A stretch of DNA of 64,000 nucleotides, taken from Burkholderia pseudomultivorans (GTDB lineage Bacteria; Pseudomonadota; Gammaproteobacteria; Burkholderiales; Burkholderiaceae). The position numbers were made by a program, and so were the translations under genes. The stretch is taken from the NCBI RefSeq assembly GCF_902499075.1, contig NZ_CABVPP010000016.1, positions 49,314 to 113,313 of the forward strand, read 5' to 3'. Within the stretch, counting starts at the first letter, position 1; each line of letters begins with the position of its first letter. Positions 44,540 through 53,069 of the stretch are shown here, piece after piece. The notes below the pieces were generated by a model. It was given only the letters and a program-made list of their open reading frames with translations. It was not told the origin of the DNA and did no database searches.

Positions 44540-45460
44540 TTACGGCTTCTCGGCGCGCTCGCCTTCGCGCACCTTGCCCTGCGCGACGCTGGTGCCGGGC
44601 GGCACGCTGTGGGTGAGCCACACGTTGCCGCCGATCACCGAGCCGCGGCCGATCGTCACGCGGCCGAGAATCGTCGCGCCCGCGTAGATCACGACGTCGT
44701 CCTCGACGATCGGGTGGCGTGCATTGCCCTTCACCAGCGCGCCGTCGCCGTCGGCCGGGAAGCTCTTCGCGCCGAGCGTGACGGCCTGGTACACGCGCAC
44801 GCGCTCGCCGATGATCGCGGTTTCGCCGATCACGACACCGGTGCCGTGGTCGATGAAGAAGCTCGGGCCGATCTGCGCGCCCGGGTGGATGTCGATGCCG
44901 GTGGCCGAATGTGCGATTTCATTGATGAAGCGCGCGAGCAGCGGCACGCCGAGCCGGTGCAACGCATGCGCGAGGCGATGGTGCATCATCGCGAGCACGC
45001 CGGGATAGCACAGCAGGATTTCGGTGATGTGCTGCGCGGCCGGATCGCCCGCGTAGGCGGCCTGGATATCGCTGACGAGCAGGGCACGAATCTCCGGCAG
45101 CTGCCGGCCGAACTCGCGCGCGATCTCGAACGCGCGCTCGTCGAGCGCGGCGAGCGGCGTATCCGCATGCTCGGGCAGGAACGGCAGCGCGCGGCGAATC
45201 TGCTCGGACAGAATCCGCAGCGTGCTTTCGAGCGTATGGCCGACGTAGTAGTCGACGCTTTCGTCGGTCAGGTCCGGCGCGCCGTAATGCGTCGGAAACA
45301 TCGACGCGCGCAGGCCGGTCACGATCTTGCAGATCGCGTCGCGGGACGGCAGTTCACGGATGCCGCGCGGATGGCGCGTGCGATGGCGCTCCTCGCGCGA
45401 CTCGCGCAAGCCGGCGACGATTTCTTCGAGGCCCCACTGACGGGCGGGTGATGTCGACAT
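44540..45460 (-). CDS. epsC: Serine O-acetyltransferase, EpsC type
   Basis: 306 residues. The C-terminal left-handed beta-helix of hexapeptide repeats includes GIDIHPGAQIGPSFFIDHGT and GVVIGETAIIGERVRVYQAV; the N-terminal helical region is longer than in E. coli CysE, as in EpsC/plant-like forms. It acetylates serine for cysteine synthesis. The start at MSTSPARQW is a choice; an ATG nine codons earlier is also possible and neither ribosome site is strong. Convergent with the pteridine reductase. Confidence 0.92.
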   Translation of the reverse strand: MSTSPARQWGLEEIVAGLRESREERHRTRHPRGIRELPSRDAICKIVTGLRASMFPTHYGAPDLTDESVDYYVGHTLESTLRILSEQIRRALPFLPEHADTPLAALDERAFEIAREFGRQLPEIRALLVSDIQAAYAGDPAAQHITEILLCYPGVLAMMHHRLAHALHRLGVPLLARFINEIAHSATGIDIHPGAQIGPSFFIDHGTGVVIGETAIIGERVRVYQAVTLGAKSFPADGDGALVKGNARHPIVEDDVVIYAGATILGRVTIGRGSVIGGNVWLTHSVPPGTSVAQGKVREGERAEKP

Positions 45461-45597
45461 AGGTCCATGCAGGCGGCCGCGCTGCATCGCTCGGCCGCAA
45501 ATAAAGTGACGGGTTCGACAAGATTACCGCGTTTTTCGTCCGGCAGCGGCGCGCGGGCCATCGGCCGGACGGCCGACGCGACGGGCGCGCGGCAGCG

Positions 45598-45831
45598 TCA
45601 GATCGCGATGCTGCTGGCGTCGATCCAGCGCACGGCCCAGTCGCGCGCGTGCGCGATCGCGGCGCCTTCGTCGTTGAACTGGAGCTCGGACGGGAAAAAC
45701 CGGTTCGCCACCAGTTCCCCGTCGCTCGAACGGGAAATCACGACATAGGGTTTGAACGAACCGTCGCCGGCGCGCGCGGGCGCGCAGTTCAACAGATAAC
45801 CGCGATGCGTGAAGGCAGTAGTCGTTTGCAT
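45598..45831 (-). CDS. Small conserved protein, paralog of the one at 27 kb
   Basis: 77 residues. HRGYLLNCAPARAGDGSFKP and a C-terminal FNDEGAAIAHARDWAVRWID follow the same GY...DGSF...E..A...WA.RWID pattern as the small protein near 27 kb. AGAGGTGG lies before the ATG. Function unknown; the family appears common in Burkholderia. Confidence 0.7.
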   Translation of the reverse strand: MQTTTAFTHRGYLLNCAPARAGDGSFKPYVVISRSSDGELVANRFFPSELQFNDEGAAIAHARDWAVRWIDASSIAI

Positions 45832-46107
45832 GAATACGCCACCTCTAGTCCCTTGCTTTGTTGTTCACTACCCGTCTTTGAGGGTGCTGGCGCCCCGATG
45901 CGGGCAGAGACGGCGAGATCGCATCCCCTGTCGCCGCTTCGCAAGAAACGAATCATACTCTGTAGAAAACGCGTGTTCTAGCTGAAATAAATCATGACAA
46001 ATCAGTGCGCGCCGCGCGACCGCGGCGATCGCCCGCGCGCCTTTTTCCCGTCGTGCCCGGAACGGGATTTGCTTGATCCGGAGCGCTTCGCCGCCAGGAG
46101 AGTCGCG

Positions 46108-46518
46108 ATGGAACCGTCTGCCCCGAAGCAGCCCGCCCGTCCGCGCAGCATCGAGCTCGACAACGACGACACGCACGACAGCACGGTCGACACCGACGGC
46201 AAGAACCGCGAGGCGGCGCGCCTCGCCGGCGGCGGGCCGATCTCGCCCGACGAGATCACGCGCAGCAACGCGTCGCTCGTCAACGCGATGCCGGAGGCCG
46301 GCGACGGCTTCGCCGGCTTCGACAGCCGCCCCGGCGGCAATCATCCGGCGTTCGCGCTGCGCGCGGGCTACATGCTGGTCGAGAAGGGCTTCGACGCGCC
46401 GCTGCCGATCGGCGACGAACTGTCCGGCGCCGTGCACCGGATGTACGGCAGCGCGTACTGGCCCGGCCACAGCCGGCGGCCCGAGCGCGTGATCGAGCTG
46501 ACGCCGGTGCCGCGGTAG
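46108..46518 (+). CDS. Hypothetical acidic protein
   Basis: 136 residues. The N-terminal half is polar and probably disordered (Asp/Thr rich), the second part FALRAGYMLVEKGFDAPLPI and DELSGAVHRMYGSAYWPG looks folded. AGGAGAG stands at ideal distance from the ATG. Codon use is typical. Family not recognised. Confidence 0.65.
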   Translation: MEPSAPKQPARPRSIELDNDDTHDSTVDTDGKNREAARLAGGGPISPDEITRSNASLVNAMPEAGDGFAGFDSRPGGNHPAFALRAGYMLVEKGFDAPLPIGDELSGAVHRMYGSAYWPGHSRRPERVIELTPVPR

Positions 46519-47096
46519 CGCACGCGGCGACAGACGCCGTGCGTGCGCGGGCGACGACTCGCGCACGCACGGCCGGTCGGCAGAGTCCCCGCGGCGTTTG
46601 AATCGGTCGTTTGCATCGGCTTGCGGGCAGTGCCGGCGTCCGGACGTTGATCGAGATCAGGTCGCGGCGACGCGGTTGCGATTCAATGGCGGTATGGCCG
46701 GGTCGTTGCGATGGGCGCTGCGGTGCGTGCATGCCGTGCATGCGCCGCGCCATGAAGTCCGCCTGTTCGTTCGTACGCCGGTCGGCTCCGCCTCACCGGC
46801 TCGACGATCCGCCTCGTTGCGGCGATGCACGTTGTCGCGCATCGCGTACGACCATACGGCACACGACGGCCACGTCTCGACCGTCGGCCTGACCGTCGCG
46901 CATCGCGCATTGCAATAGCCGACGCCATTGTGTCGCGCGCCGACATGCCCGTGCAGCGCCGATGCCGCTCGCGGCCCGCGACGCGGCGGGCGCCGCACTG
47001 CAAATTCCCGGGCATTGGTTTACTCTGCGTCGCAGCAACGCGCAGCTCGATCGGCCATCCGGCCGACTTCCGTTCAATCCGCCTCTCGGAGACACT
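46519..47096. other. Intergenic region upstream of the universal stress protein
   Basis: About 580 bases. Open frames cross it on both strands but lack ribosome sites and family resemblance. It holds an FNR-type box and should contain the promoter for the stress protein gene. Confidence 0.45.
46647..46660 (+). promoter_or_regulatory. FNR/ANR-type box
   Basis: TTGATCGAGATCAG matches TTGAT-N4-ATCAA at nine of ten defined positions. It lies about 440 bases ahead of the universal stress protein gene and 1.1 kb ahead of an Fnr-type regulator gene. Distance is large, so the regulated promoter is uncertain. Confidence 0.5.
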
Positions 47097-47564
47097 ATGT
47101 ACAAGCGTATTCTGGTTGCCGTCGACGGCAGCGACACGTCCCGCCATGCATTCGATGCCGCGCTCGCGCTCGCGAAGTCGCACGGCGCTGAGCTGCAGGC
47201 GCTCTACGTCGTCGAGAACGCCGCGATCTACTACAACGTGCCGGGCTACGATCCGTCCGTACTGCGCGATCAGCTGCTCGCGCAGGGCAACGATCTCGCG
47301 AAGGACTTCGCGGCGCAGATGCAGGCGGCGGGCGTGAAGGGCCAGACGCTGACGAGCGAGGCGTCGTCGCTCAACGACGTGTCGTCGCTGATCCTCGAAG
47401 GCGCGAAGGCATTCGGCGCCGATCTGCTCGTGCTCGGCACGCATGGCCGTCGCGGGTTCCGTCGCCTCGTGCTGGGCAGCATCGCCGAGCAGTGCGTGCG
47501 CCACGCATCGCTGCCGGTGCTGTTGATTCCCTCGGCCGCGCACACGGACGAACAGGGGAGCTGA
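47097..47564 (+). CDS. Universal stress protein UspA family
   Basis: 155 residues. MYKRILVAVDGSDTSRHAFD and the ATP-binding LVLGTHGRRGFRRLVLGSIA (G-2x-G-9x-G(S)) place it in the ATP-binding class. Such proteins are induced by low oxygen and growth arrest. It is followed by an Fnr-type gene, and an FNR box lies upstream, which fits oxygen control. Confidence 0.94.
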   Translation: MYKRILVAVDGSDTSRHAFDAALALAKSHGAELQALYVVENAAIYYNVPGYDPSVLRDQLLAQGNDLAKDFAAQMQAAGVKGQTLTSEASSLNDVSSLILEGAKAFGADLLVLGTHGRRGFRRLVLGSIAEQCVRHASLPVLLIPSAAHTDEQGS

Positions 47565-47755
47565 ACGAGTGGGCACTGCCGCCGCGTCGCCCGGTCATCG
47601 GCGTGCGCATGCCGCGCGCGGATCGGTGCGCCCGCATGCGCGGGCTTCGCAAGCGTGCGCGCGGCAGTGCAACCGGTCGCGACGTTTTGTCACCCGACAG
47701 TCGCAACTTGCGGTGGGACAATGATTCCGTCGATTCAACGCCGGAGTAAACGATC

Positions 47756-48502
47756 ATGCTGACGCCCGTCGCCACACGCCCCGCCGCCACGTCTCACGCC
47801 GCGAGCTGGGCACCTCGTCAGGCCGCGCACTGCTCGACGTGCGCAATGCGGCACCTGTGCATGCCCCAGGGTCTCGCGCCCGAAGCGCTCAGCCGCCTCG
47901 AATCCGTCATCTGCGCGGCGCGGCCGGTGAAGCGCGGCGAAGCGCTGTTCCGCGAAGGCGACGCGTTCGACAACCTGTACGCGGTGCGCTCCGGTTCGCT
48001 GAAGACGGTCGCGACGCGCCACGATGGCCGCGAACAGGTCACGGGCCTGCACCTCGCGGGCGAAGCGCTCGGCCTCGACGGCATCTGCGACGATACCCAT
48101 CCGCGCACCGCGATCGCGCTCGAAGACAGCTCCGTATGCGTGATTCCGTACAGCGCGCTGAAGGCGCTGTGCTCGGAGGCGGGTTCGATGCAGCTGCGCA
48201 TGCACAAGCTGATGAGCGAGCAGATCGTGCGCGAAACGTCGCAGACGATGCTGCTCGGTTCGCTGAACGCCGAGGAGCGCGTCGCCGCCTTCCTGCTCGA
48301 CGTGTCGTCGCGCTACCTGAAGCGTGGCTACTCGCCGTCCGAATTCAACCTGCGCATGACGCGCGAAGACATCGGCAGCTACCTCGGCATGACGCTCGAA
48401 ACGGTCAGCCGCACGCTGTCGAAATTCCAGAAGCGCGGCCTGATCGAAATGCAGGGCCGTCACGTGCAGATCGTCGACTTCGACGGCCTTCACCACGTCT
48501 GA
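47756..48502 (+). CDS. fnr: Fnr/Anr-type oxygen-sensing regulator
   Basis: 248 residues, Crp/Fnr family. Cysteines C26-X2-C29-X5-C35 (HCSTCAMRHLC) and C128 (EDSSVCVIPY) match the [4Fe-4S] ligands of E. coli FNR. The C-terminal HTH with MTREDIGSYLGMTLETVSRT contains the E-x-x-S-R that reads TTGAT half-sites. It senses loss of oxygen and activates anaerobic genes. Encoded next to a stress protein gene. Confidence 0.95.
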   Translation: MLTPVATRPAATSHAASWAPRQAAHCSTCAMRHLCMPQGLAPEALSRLESVICAARPVKRGEALFREGDAFDNLYAVRSGSLKTVATRHDGREQVTGLHLAGEALGLDGICDDTHPRTAIALEDSSVCVIPYSALKALCSEAGSMQLRMHKLMSEQIVRETSQTMLLGSLNAEERVAAFLLDVSSRYLKRGYSPSEFNLRMTREDIGSYLGMTLETVSRTLSKFQKRGLIEMQGRHVQIVDFDGLHHV

Positions 48503-48562
48503 TCCCGCATGCGGCGCGCGCACCATGCGCGACCGCCGCCCGGCCCGTGTCCGTCGGGCCCG

Positions 48563-49456
48563 TCAATCCAGAAACAGTGCGGCGCGCGCCTTGAGCGCCG
48601 CGCTGAAATCGTCGAGCCAGCCGATCGACAGGCGCCAGCTCTGCCAGTAGAGCTCGATGTCGACGGTCCGCCCGGCCGACATGTCGACCAGTTCGCCCGC
48701 CGCCACCTGGCGATCGACCATCCGGTCCGGGCACATTCCCCATCCGAGCCCCGTTTCGCACGCACGCAGATAACCGGCGACATGCGGTATCCAGTGCTGC
48801 GGCGGATCGAGATCCGCGCGCGTCACACGCCGGATGAAGCGCGCCTGCAACCCGTCCTTCGGATTGAACATCACGCACGGTGCGCGGCGCAGCGCATCGC
48901 GCGTGATGCCCGCCGCGAAATAGCGCTCGTGAAACGCGGGCGAGCACACCGCGCAATAACGGATGCGCCCGAGCCGCGTCGACCGGCAGCCCTGGATCGG
49001 CTCGGCCTGCGCGGTCACCGCGCCCTGCACGCTGCCGTCGCGGATGCGCGCCGCCGTGTAGTCCTGGTCGTCGATCACGAGGTCGAGCAGCGTCTCGCGC
49101 TCCGCGCAGAACGGCGCCACCGCGTCGATGAACCACGTCGCGACGCTATCGTCGTTGACGGCCACACGCAAGGTCGGCCAGCCGGACGCGAGCGGCCCGT
49201 GCAACGCCGGCATCCGGCCGGACAGCTCGGCTTCGAGCAGTTGCACGCGTTCGGTGTGTCGGCACAGCAGCGCACCCGACGGCGTCGCGACACATGGCTG
49301 GCCGCGCTTGACGAGCACGCTGCCGACCCGTTCCTCGAGCAGTTTCACGCGCTGCGACACGGCCGACGGCGTGACGTTCAGCTCCTTGGCGGCCCGTTCG
49401 AACGACCCGTGCCGGATCACCGCCGCGAGCGCATCGAGCAATGCATAGTCGAGCAT
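48563..49456 (-). CDS. argP: ArgP/LysG-type LysR regulator
   Basis: 297 residues. MLDYALLDALAAVIRHGSFE and VTPSAVSQRVKLLEERVG are typical of ArgP (IciA)/LysG. In E. coli ArgP with arginine activates the exporter gene argO; in Corynebacterium LysG activates lysE. Divergent from a LysE/ArgO gene here, 101 bases away, which is the standard pair. Confidence 0.94.
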   Translation of the reverse strand: MLDYALLDALAAVIRHGSFERAAKELNVTPSAVSQRVKLLEERVGSVLVKRGQPCVATPSGALLCRHTERVQLLEAELSGRMPALHGPLASGWPTLRVAVNDDSVATWFIDAVAPFCAERETLLDLVIDDQDYTAARIRDGSVQGAVTAQAEPIQGCRSTRLGRIRYCAVCSPAFHERYFAAGITRDALRRAPCVMFNPKDGLQARFIRRVTRADLDPPQHWIPHVAGYLRACETGLGWGMCPDRMVDRQVAAGELVDMSAGRTVDIELYWQSWRLSIGWLDDFSAALKARAALFLD

Positions 49457-49557
49457 TAGATTTCCTTAATCGACATTAGGCGATTTAGCTTCTCTTATTC
49501 GAGCGATGCCCGCAGACTAGCGCTACCCGATCCATCCGTCCACTGCTGTCATCCATC

Positions 49558-50178
49558 ATGAACTGGCTCGCTTTTTCCCACGGCGTCGCGCTGTGCGCTT
49601 CGCTCATCGTCACCATCGGCGCGCAGAACGCGTTCGTGCTCCGGCAGGGCATCATGCGCTCGCACGTCGGCAAGATCGTGCTGCTGTGCGCGCTGTCCGA
49701 CATGATCCTGATCGGCGCCGGCGTCGGCGGCGCATCGGTGCTCGTCGAACGCTATCCGACCTTCGTCCACGCGGTGCTGTATGTCGGTCTCGCGTATCTC
49801 GCGTGGTTCGGCATCAACGCGCTGCGCCGCGCGCTCAAGCCGGGCCACGAAACGCTCGACGTGCGCGGCGATGCGGTCGCGCCGCCGCCGCAGAGCGGGC
49901 TCGCGATCGTGCTGATGACGCTCGCGTTCACGTGGCTCAACCCGCACGTGTATCTCGATACGTTCCTGCTGATCGGCACGGCCGGCGCGCGCGAGCCGGA
50001 AGGATCGCGCGCCGCGTTCGCGATCGGCGCGATGACGGTCAGCGTCGTCTGGTTCGTCGGGCTCGGCTACGGCGCGCGACTGCTCGCGCCGTGGTTCCGC
50101 AAGGCCGTCGCATGGCGCGTGCTCGACGGCGCGATCGGCAGCATGGTGCTGTTTCTCGCGGCAGTGCAGCTGCGATAA
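49558..50178 (+). CDS. argO: Arginine/lysine exporter, ArgO/LysE family
   Basis: 206 residues, about six helices. LIVTIGAQNAFVLRQGIMRS is the LysE/ArgO hallmark and TLAFTWLNPHVYLDTFLLIG the second. It exports basic amino acids. Divergent from its ArgP-like regulator. An intrinsic terminator follows. Confidence 0.94.
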   Translation: MNWLAFSHGVALCASLIVTIGAQNAFVLRQGIMRSHVGKIVLLCALSDMILIGAGVGGASVLVERYPTFVHAVLYVGLAYLAWFGINALRRALKPGHETLDVRGDAVAPPPQSGLAIVLMTLAFTWLNPHVYLDTFLLIGTAGAREPEGSRAAFAIGAMTVSVVWFVGLGYGARLLAPWFRKAVAWRVLDGAIGSMVLFLAAVQLR

Positions 50179-50541
50179 CGCACGGGCCGCATCCGCCGGC
50201 CGTCATCCGATTCGGCCCCGCTCGTCGCGCGGGGCTTTCCCGTCTTTTCCCGGCTTTTCCGACCCCGCTGCGCATTACCGCAGCAGCACGCATCCGTCGC
50301 GAAATCCGCTCCCGATCGAATCCGGCCGCACCGGATGACGGATAGCGGACGACTCGTCTGCCGTGCGATCCAATCCCTCCGTTATCGCGGCATTTCACGG
50401 CCTGCACGAATCGCACCGATCAGGGACAATGTTCGGGTTCCCGCGACGCCGGCGAACCTGCTCTGCACGCACTGCCGCGTCGTCGCGATCGACACCGTCA
50501 ATTCCGCAGTTCAATCCGTGACACCCACATCGGAGAGAAAG
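50179..50541. other. Intergenic region after argO
   Basis: About 360 bases. It starts with a terminator and otherwise shows no gene; the end must hold the promoter of the aldo/keto reductase gene. Confidence 0.45.
50215..50238 (+). terminator. Intrinsic terminator of argO
   Basis: GCCCCG and CGGGGC arms (with an extra GC pair inside) followed by TTT and then a second T-rich stretch. It lies 37 bases after the stop. Confidence 0.65.
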
Positions 50542-51486
50542 ATGGCATTACGCACACTCGGTACGTCGGACATCCAGGTATCGCCGCTCGCATTCGGCGG
50601 CAACGTGTTCGGCTGGACCGCCGACGAGAACACCTCGTTCTCGCTGCTCGACGCGCTCGCCGACACCGGCATCAACTTCATCGACACGGCCGACGTCTAT
50701 TCGGCGTGGGTGCCCGGCAACAGCGGCGGCGAATCGGAAACGATCATCGGCAAGTGGCTCAAGCGCTCCGGCAAGCGCGATCAGGTCGTGATCGCGACCA
50801 AGGTCGGGATGCTCGGCGCGCGCGCCGGCCTGTCGAAGGACAACATCCTGAACGCGGTCGACGATTCGCTGCGCCGCCTGCAGACCGACCATATCGACCT
50901 GTACTTCTCGCACCGCGACCTCGCCGACACGCCGCTCGAGGAAACGCTCGGCGCGTATCGGACGCTGATCGACGCGGGCAAGGTGCGCATCATCGGCGCG
51001 TCGAACTACAGCGGCGCGCGCCTGCGCGAAGCCGCCGAGATCAGCCGGCGCGACGGCCTGCCCGCGTACCAGGTCATCCAGCCCGAATACAACCTGATCA
51101 ACCGCGCGGAATACGAACGCGATCTCGAACCGGTCGTGCGCGACCTGAAGCTCGGCGTCGTCAACTACTACGCGCTCGCGAGCGGCTTCCTGTCCGGCAA
51201 GTACCGCAGCGAAGCCGACCTGAAGAAGAGCGTGCGCGGCGATCGCGTCGCCGGCTATCTGAACGATCGCGGCCTGCGCATACTCGCGGCGCTCGACGCC
51301 GTCGCCGACAAGCACGGCACGCAGCCGGCCGCGATCGCGCTCGCATGGCAGATCGCGCGGCCGACGATCACCGCACCGATCGCCAGCGCGACGTCGCTTG
51401 CGCAACTCGCGCTGCTCGGCGACGCGATTCGCGTACAGCTCGATCAGGACGACATCCGGAAAATCGACGAAGCCAGCGCCGCTTGA
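50542..51486 (+). CDS. Aldo/keto reductase
   Basis: 314 residues. GINFIDTADVYSAWVPGNSG has the catalytic Asp-x-x-x-Tyr; the Lys is in VIATKVGMLG and the His in DLYFSHRD. QPEYNLINRAEYERDLEPVV and the C-terminal NADPH-site region SATSLAQLALLGDAI follow. It reduces aldehydes or sugars with NADPH. GGAGAG precedes the ATG. Single gene; substrate unknown. Confidence 0.94.
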   Translation: MALRTLGTSDIQVSPLAFGGNVFGWTADENTSFSLLDALADTGINFIDTADVYSAWVPGNSGGESETIIGKWLKRSGKRDQVVIATKVGMLGARAGLSKDNILNAVDDSLRRLQTDHIDLYFSHRDLADTPLEETLGAYRTLIDAGKVRIIGASNYSGARLREAAEISRRDGLPAYQVIQPEYNLINRAEYERDLEPVVRDLKLGVVNYYALASGFLSGKYRSEADLKKSVRGDRVAGYLNDRGLRILAALDAVADKHGTQPAAIALAWQIARPTITAPIASATSLAQLALLGDAIRVQLDQDDIRKIDEASAA

Positions 51487-51905
51487 GCTGCGTGCATGCG
51501 GGCGGGTCGTAGGAATATCGCGCCGTCGCGCGGTTCCGCCGCCCGGCCCGCGTGACGCGGTGTACCAGCGATGCGATGGCGGCGAAGGCGCGCGCATCGC
51601 AACGCGCACGCCGAATCGAGCATTCGGGATCTTCACGTCAGTCACGCGCGTTCTCCCGACTTGAACGTCACTTGCAGCACGAGCCGCCGCAAGCGCGCGA
51701 TCGGCGAACACGGCCCTTAACCCGAAATCGCATTCGCGATTTGACCGGCACGGCCGCTTCTTTTGCCCGACACGGACATCGCCCCGGTCGCCGGCCGCAA
51801 CGCCCCGCCCGGCAAGGCTTTCGCCGCGCCCCGGTGTTTCACGGATTGACCGCGGCCTTCGACGTCGCCGAGACTGCGCCGCTCGGGCGTCATTGGGAGA
51901 ACGTC
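51487..51905. other. Intergenic region before AraC gene
   Basis: About 420 bases of normal composition. No supported gene, hairpin or operator was seen. Confidence 0.4.
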
Positions 51906-52883
51906 ATGCCGGACACCAGCACCGGGATCGTCACGATCTCGACGCGCGCCGTGCGCGGCCACGAGCGCGTCGACTTCTGGGTCGACCACGTCGCACGCTC
52001 GCTCGTGCGCATCGAGTGCAGCGGCAAATCGTCGGACGGCATCGACGCGACCCTGCGCAAGCGCGACCTCGCGCTGTTCAGCGCATGCGACATCGTCGCG
52101 AACCGGCACGCGGTCGTGCGCACGCCGCACAACATCCATGCGGACCAGCGCGACGCGGTGTTCGTCTGCCTGATGCACGCGGGACAAGGCTATACATTCC
52201 AGGACGTCGAGTGCATGCAGCACGCGCCCGGCGACATCGTGCTCTACGACACGTCGATGCCGTACGGCCACGGCTTTCCCGCCGACATGGCGATGACCGT
52301 GCTCGACGTGCCGCGCGACGTGTTCGAGGCGCGCGTCGGCCCGTGGCGCTATCGCGGCGCGGTCAAGATCGATCGCGACGACGGCGTCACGTCGTGGGCC
52401 GCGCGCCAGGTCTATGCATTGCTCGCCGAGCCGCATTCGCCGGCGCACGAGGCGCACGATGGGCGCGAACGGCGCGCCGCAGCCGTGCTCGATCTCCTGC
52501 GGTCGATGCTGCGCCTGCGCGACGGCGATGTATCGCCGACGAAGTCGACCGTCCATACGCTGTCGCGGGCCAAGGCGTTCATCGAGAGCCGTCTCGACGA
52601 CGATGCGCTCGACTGCCACGCGGTGAGCCGCGCGATCCACCTGTCGCCGCGCCAGCTCGCGCGCATCTTCGAGATCGAGGGAATGCCGCTCACGCGCTAC
52701 ATCCTCGCGCGGCGTCTCGAGCGCTGTCGCGCGGACCTGCGCGACCGGTCGCTGAAACACCTGACGGTCAGCGAAATCGCGTTCCGCTGGGGCTTCAACA
52801 ACAGCGCGCACTTCAGCCGCAGCTATCGCGCCCGCTTCGGCGAAACGCCGAGCGAGACGCGCGCACCGGGCATGACGCGATAA
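51906..52883 (+). CDS. AraC-family regulator (AraC-binding-like N-terminus)
   Basis: 325 residues. The first 180 are a cupin-like sensor domain of the AraC_binding_2 type (THE HAGQGYTFQDVECMQHAPGD core), and the last 100 hold two HTH motifs: DCHAVSRAIHLSPRQLARIF and SEIAFRWGFNNSAHFSRSYR. GGGAG lies upstream of the ATG. It precedes a GMC oxidoreductase gene on the same strand by about 190 bases. Signal unknown. Confidence 0.92.
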   Translation: MPDTSTGIVTISTRAVRGHERVDFWVDHVARSLVRIECSGKSSDGIDATLRKRDLALFSACDIVANRHAVVRTPHNIHADQRDAVFVCLMHAGQGYTFQDVECMQHAPGDIVLYDTSMPYGHGFPADMAMTVLDVPRDVFEARVGPWRYRGAVKIDRDDGVTSWAARQVYALLAEPHSPAHEAHDGRERRAAAVLDLLRSMLRLRDGDVSPTKSTVHTLSRAKAFIESRLDDDALDCHAVSRAIHLSPRQLARIFEIEGMPLTRYILARRLERCRADLRDRSLKHLTVSEIAFRWGFNNSAHFSRSYRARFGETPSETRAPGMTR

Positions 52884-53069
52884 CGTCGGTTCGCCTGCGC
52901 CATTAACAGAACACGACGCGCACCACTCGCCGCCGCAGCCCGCCGCCGTGTCCGCGCGAGGCAAGCACGACGGCCGTGCCGGTCAAATCGGGCCGCAGGC
53001 CGGTCGCTAATCTGGCGCCTTGCGCGGCGGCACTCGTTCCGCCGCCCGACAGCAAGGAGAAAAAGCGGG

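Noticed and set aside
46598-46918. 106-codon plus frame upstream of the universal stress protein
   Set aside because: No ribosome site and Arg/Ala/Cys-rich composition without recognisable pattern.
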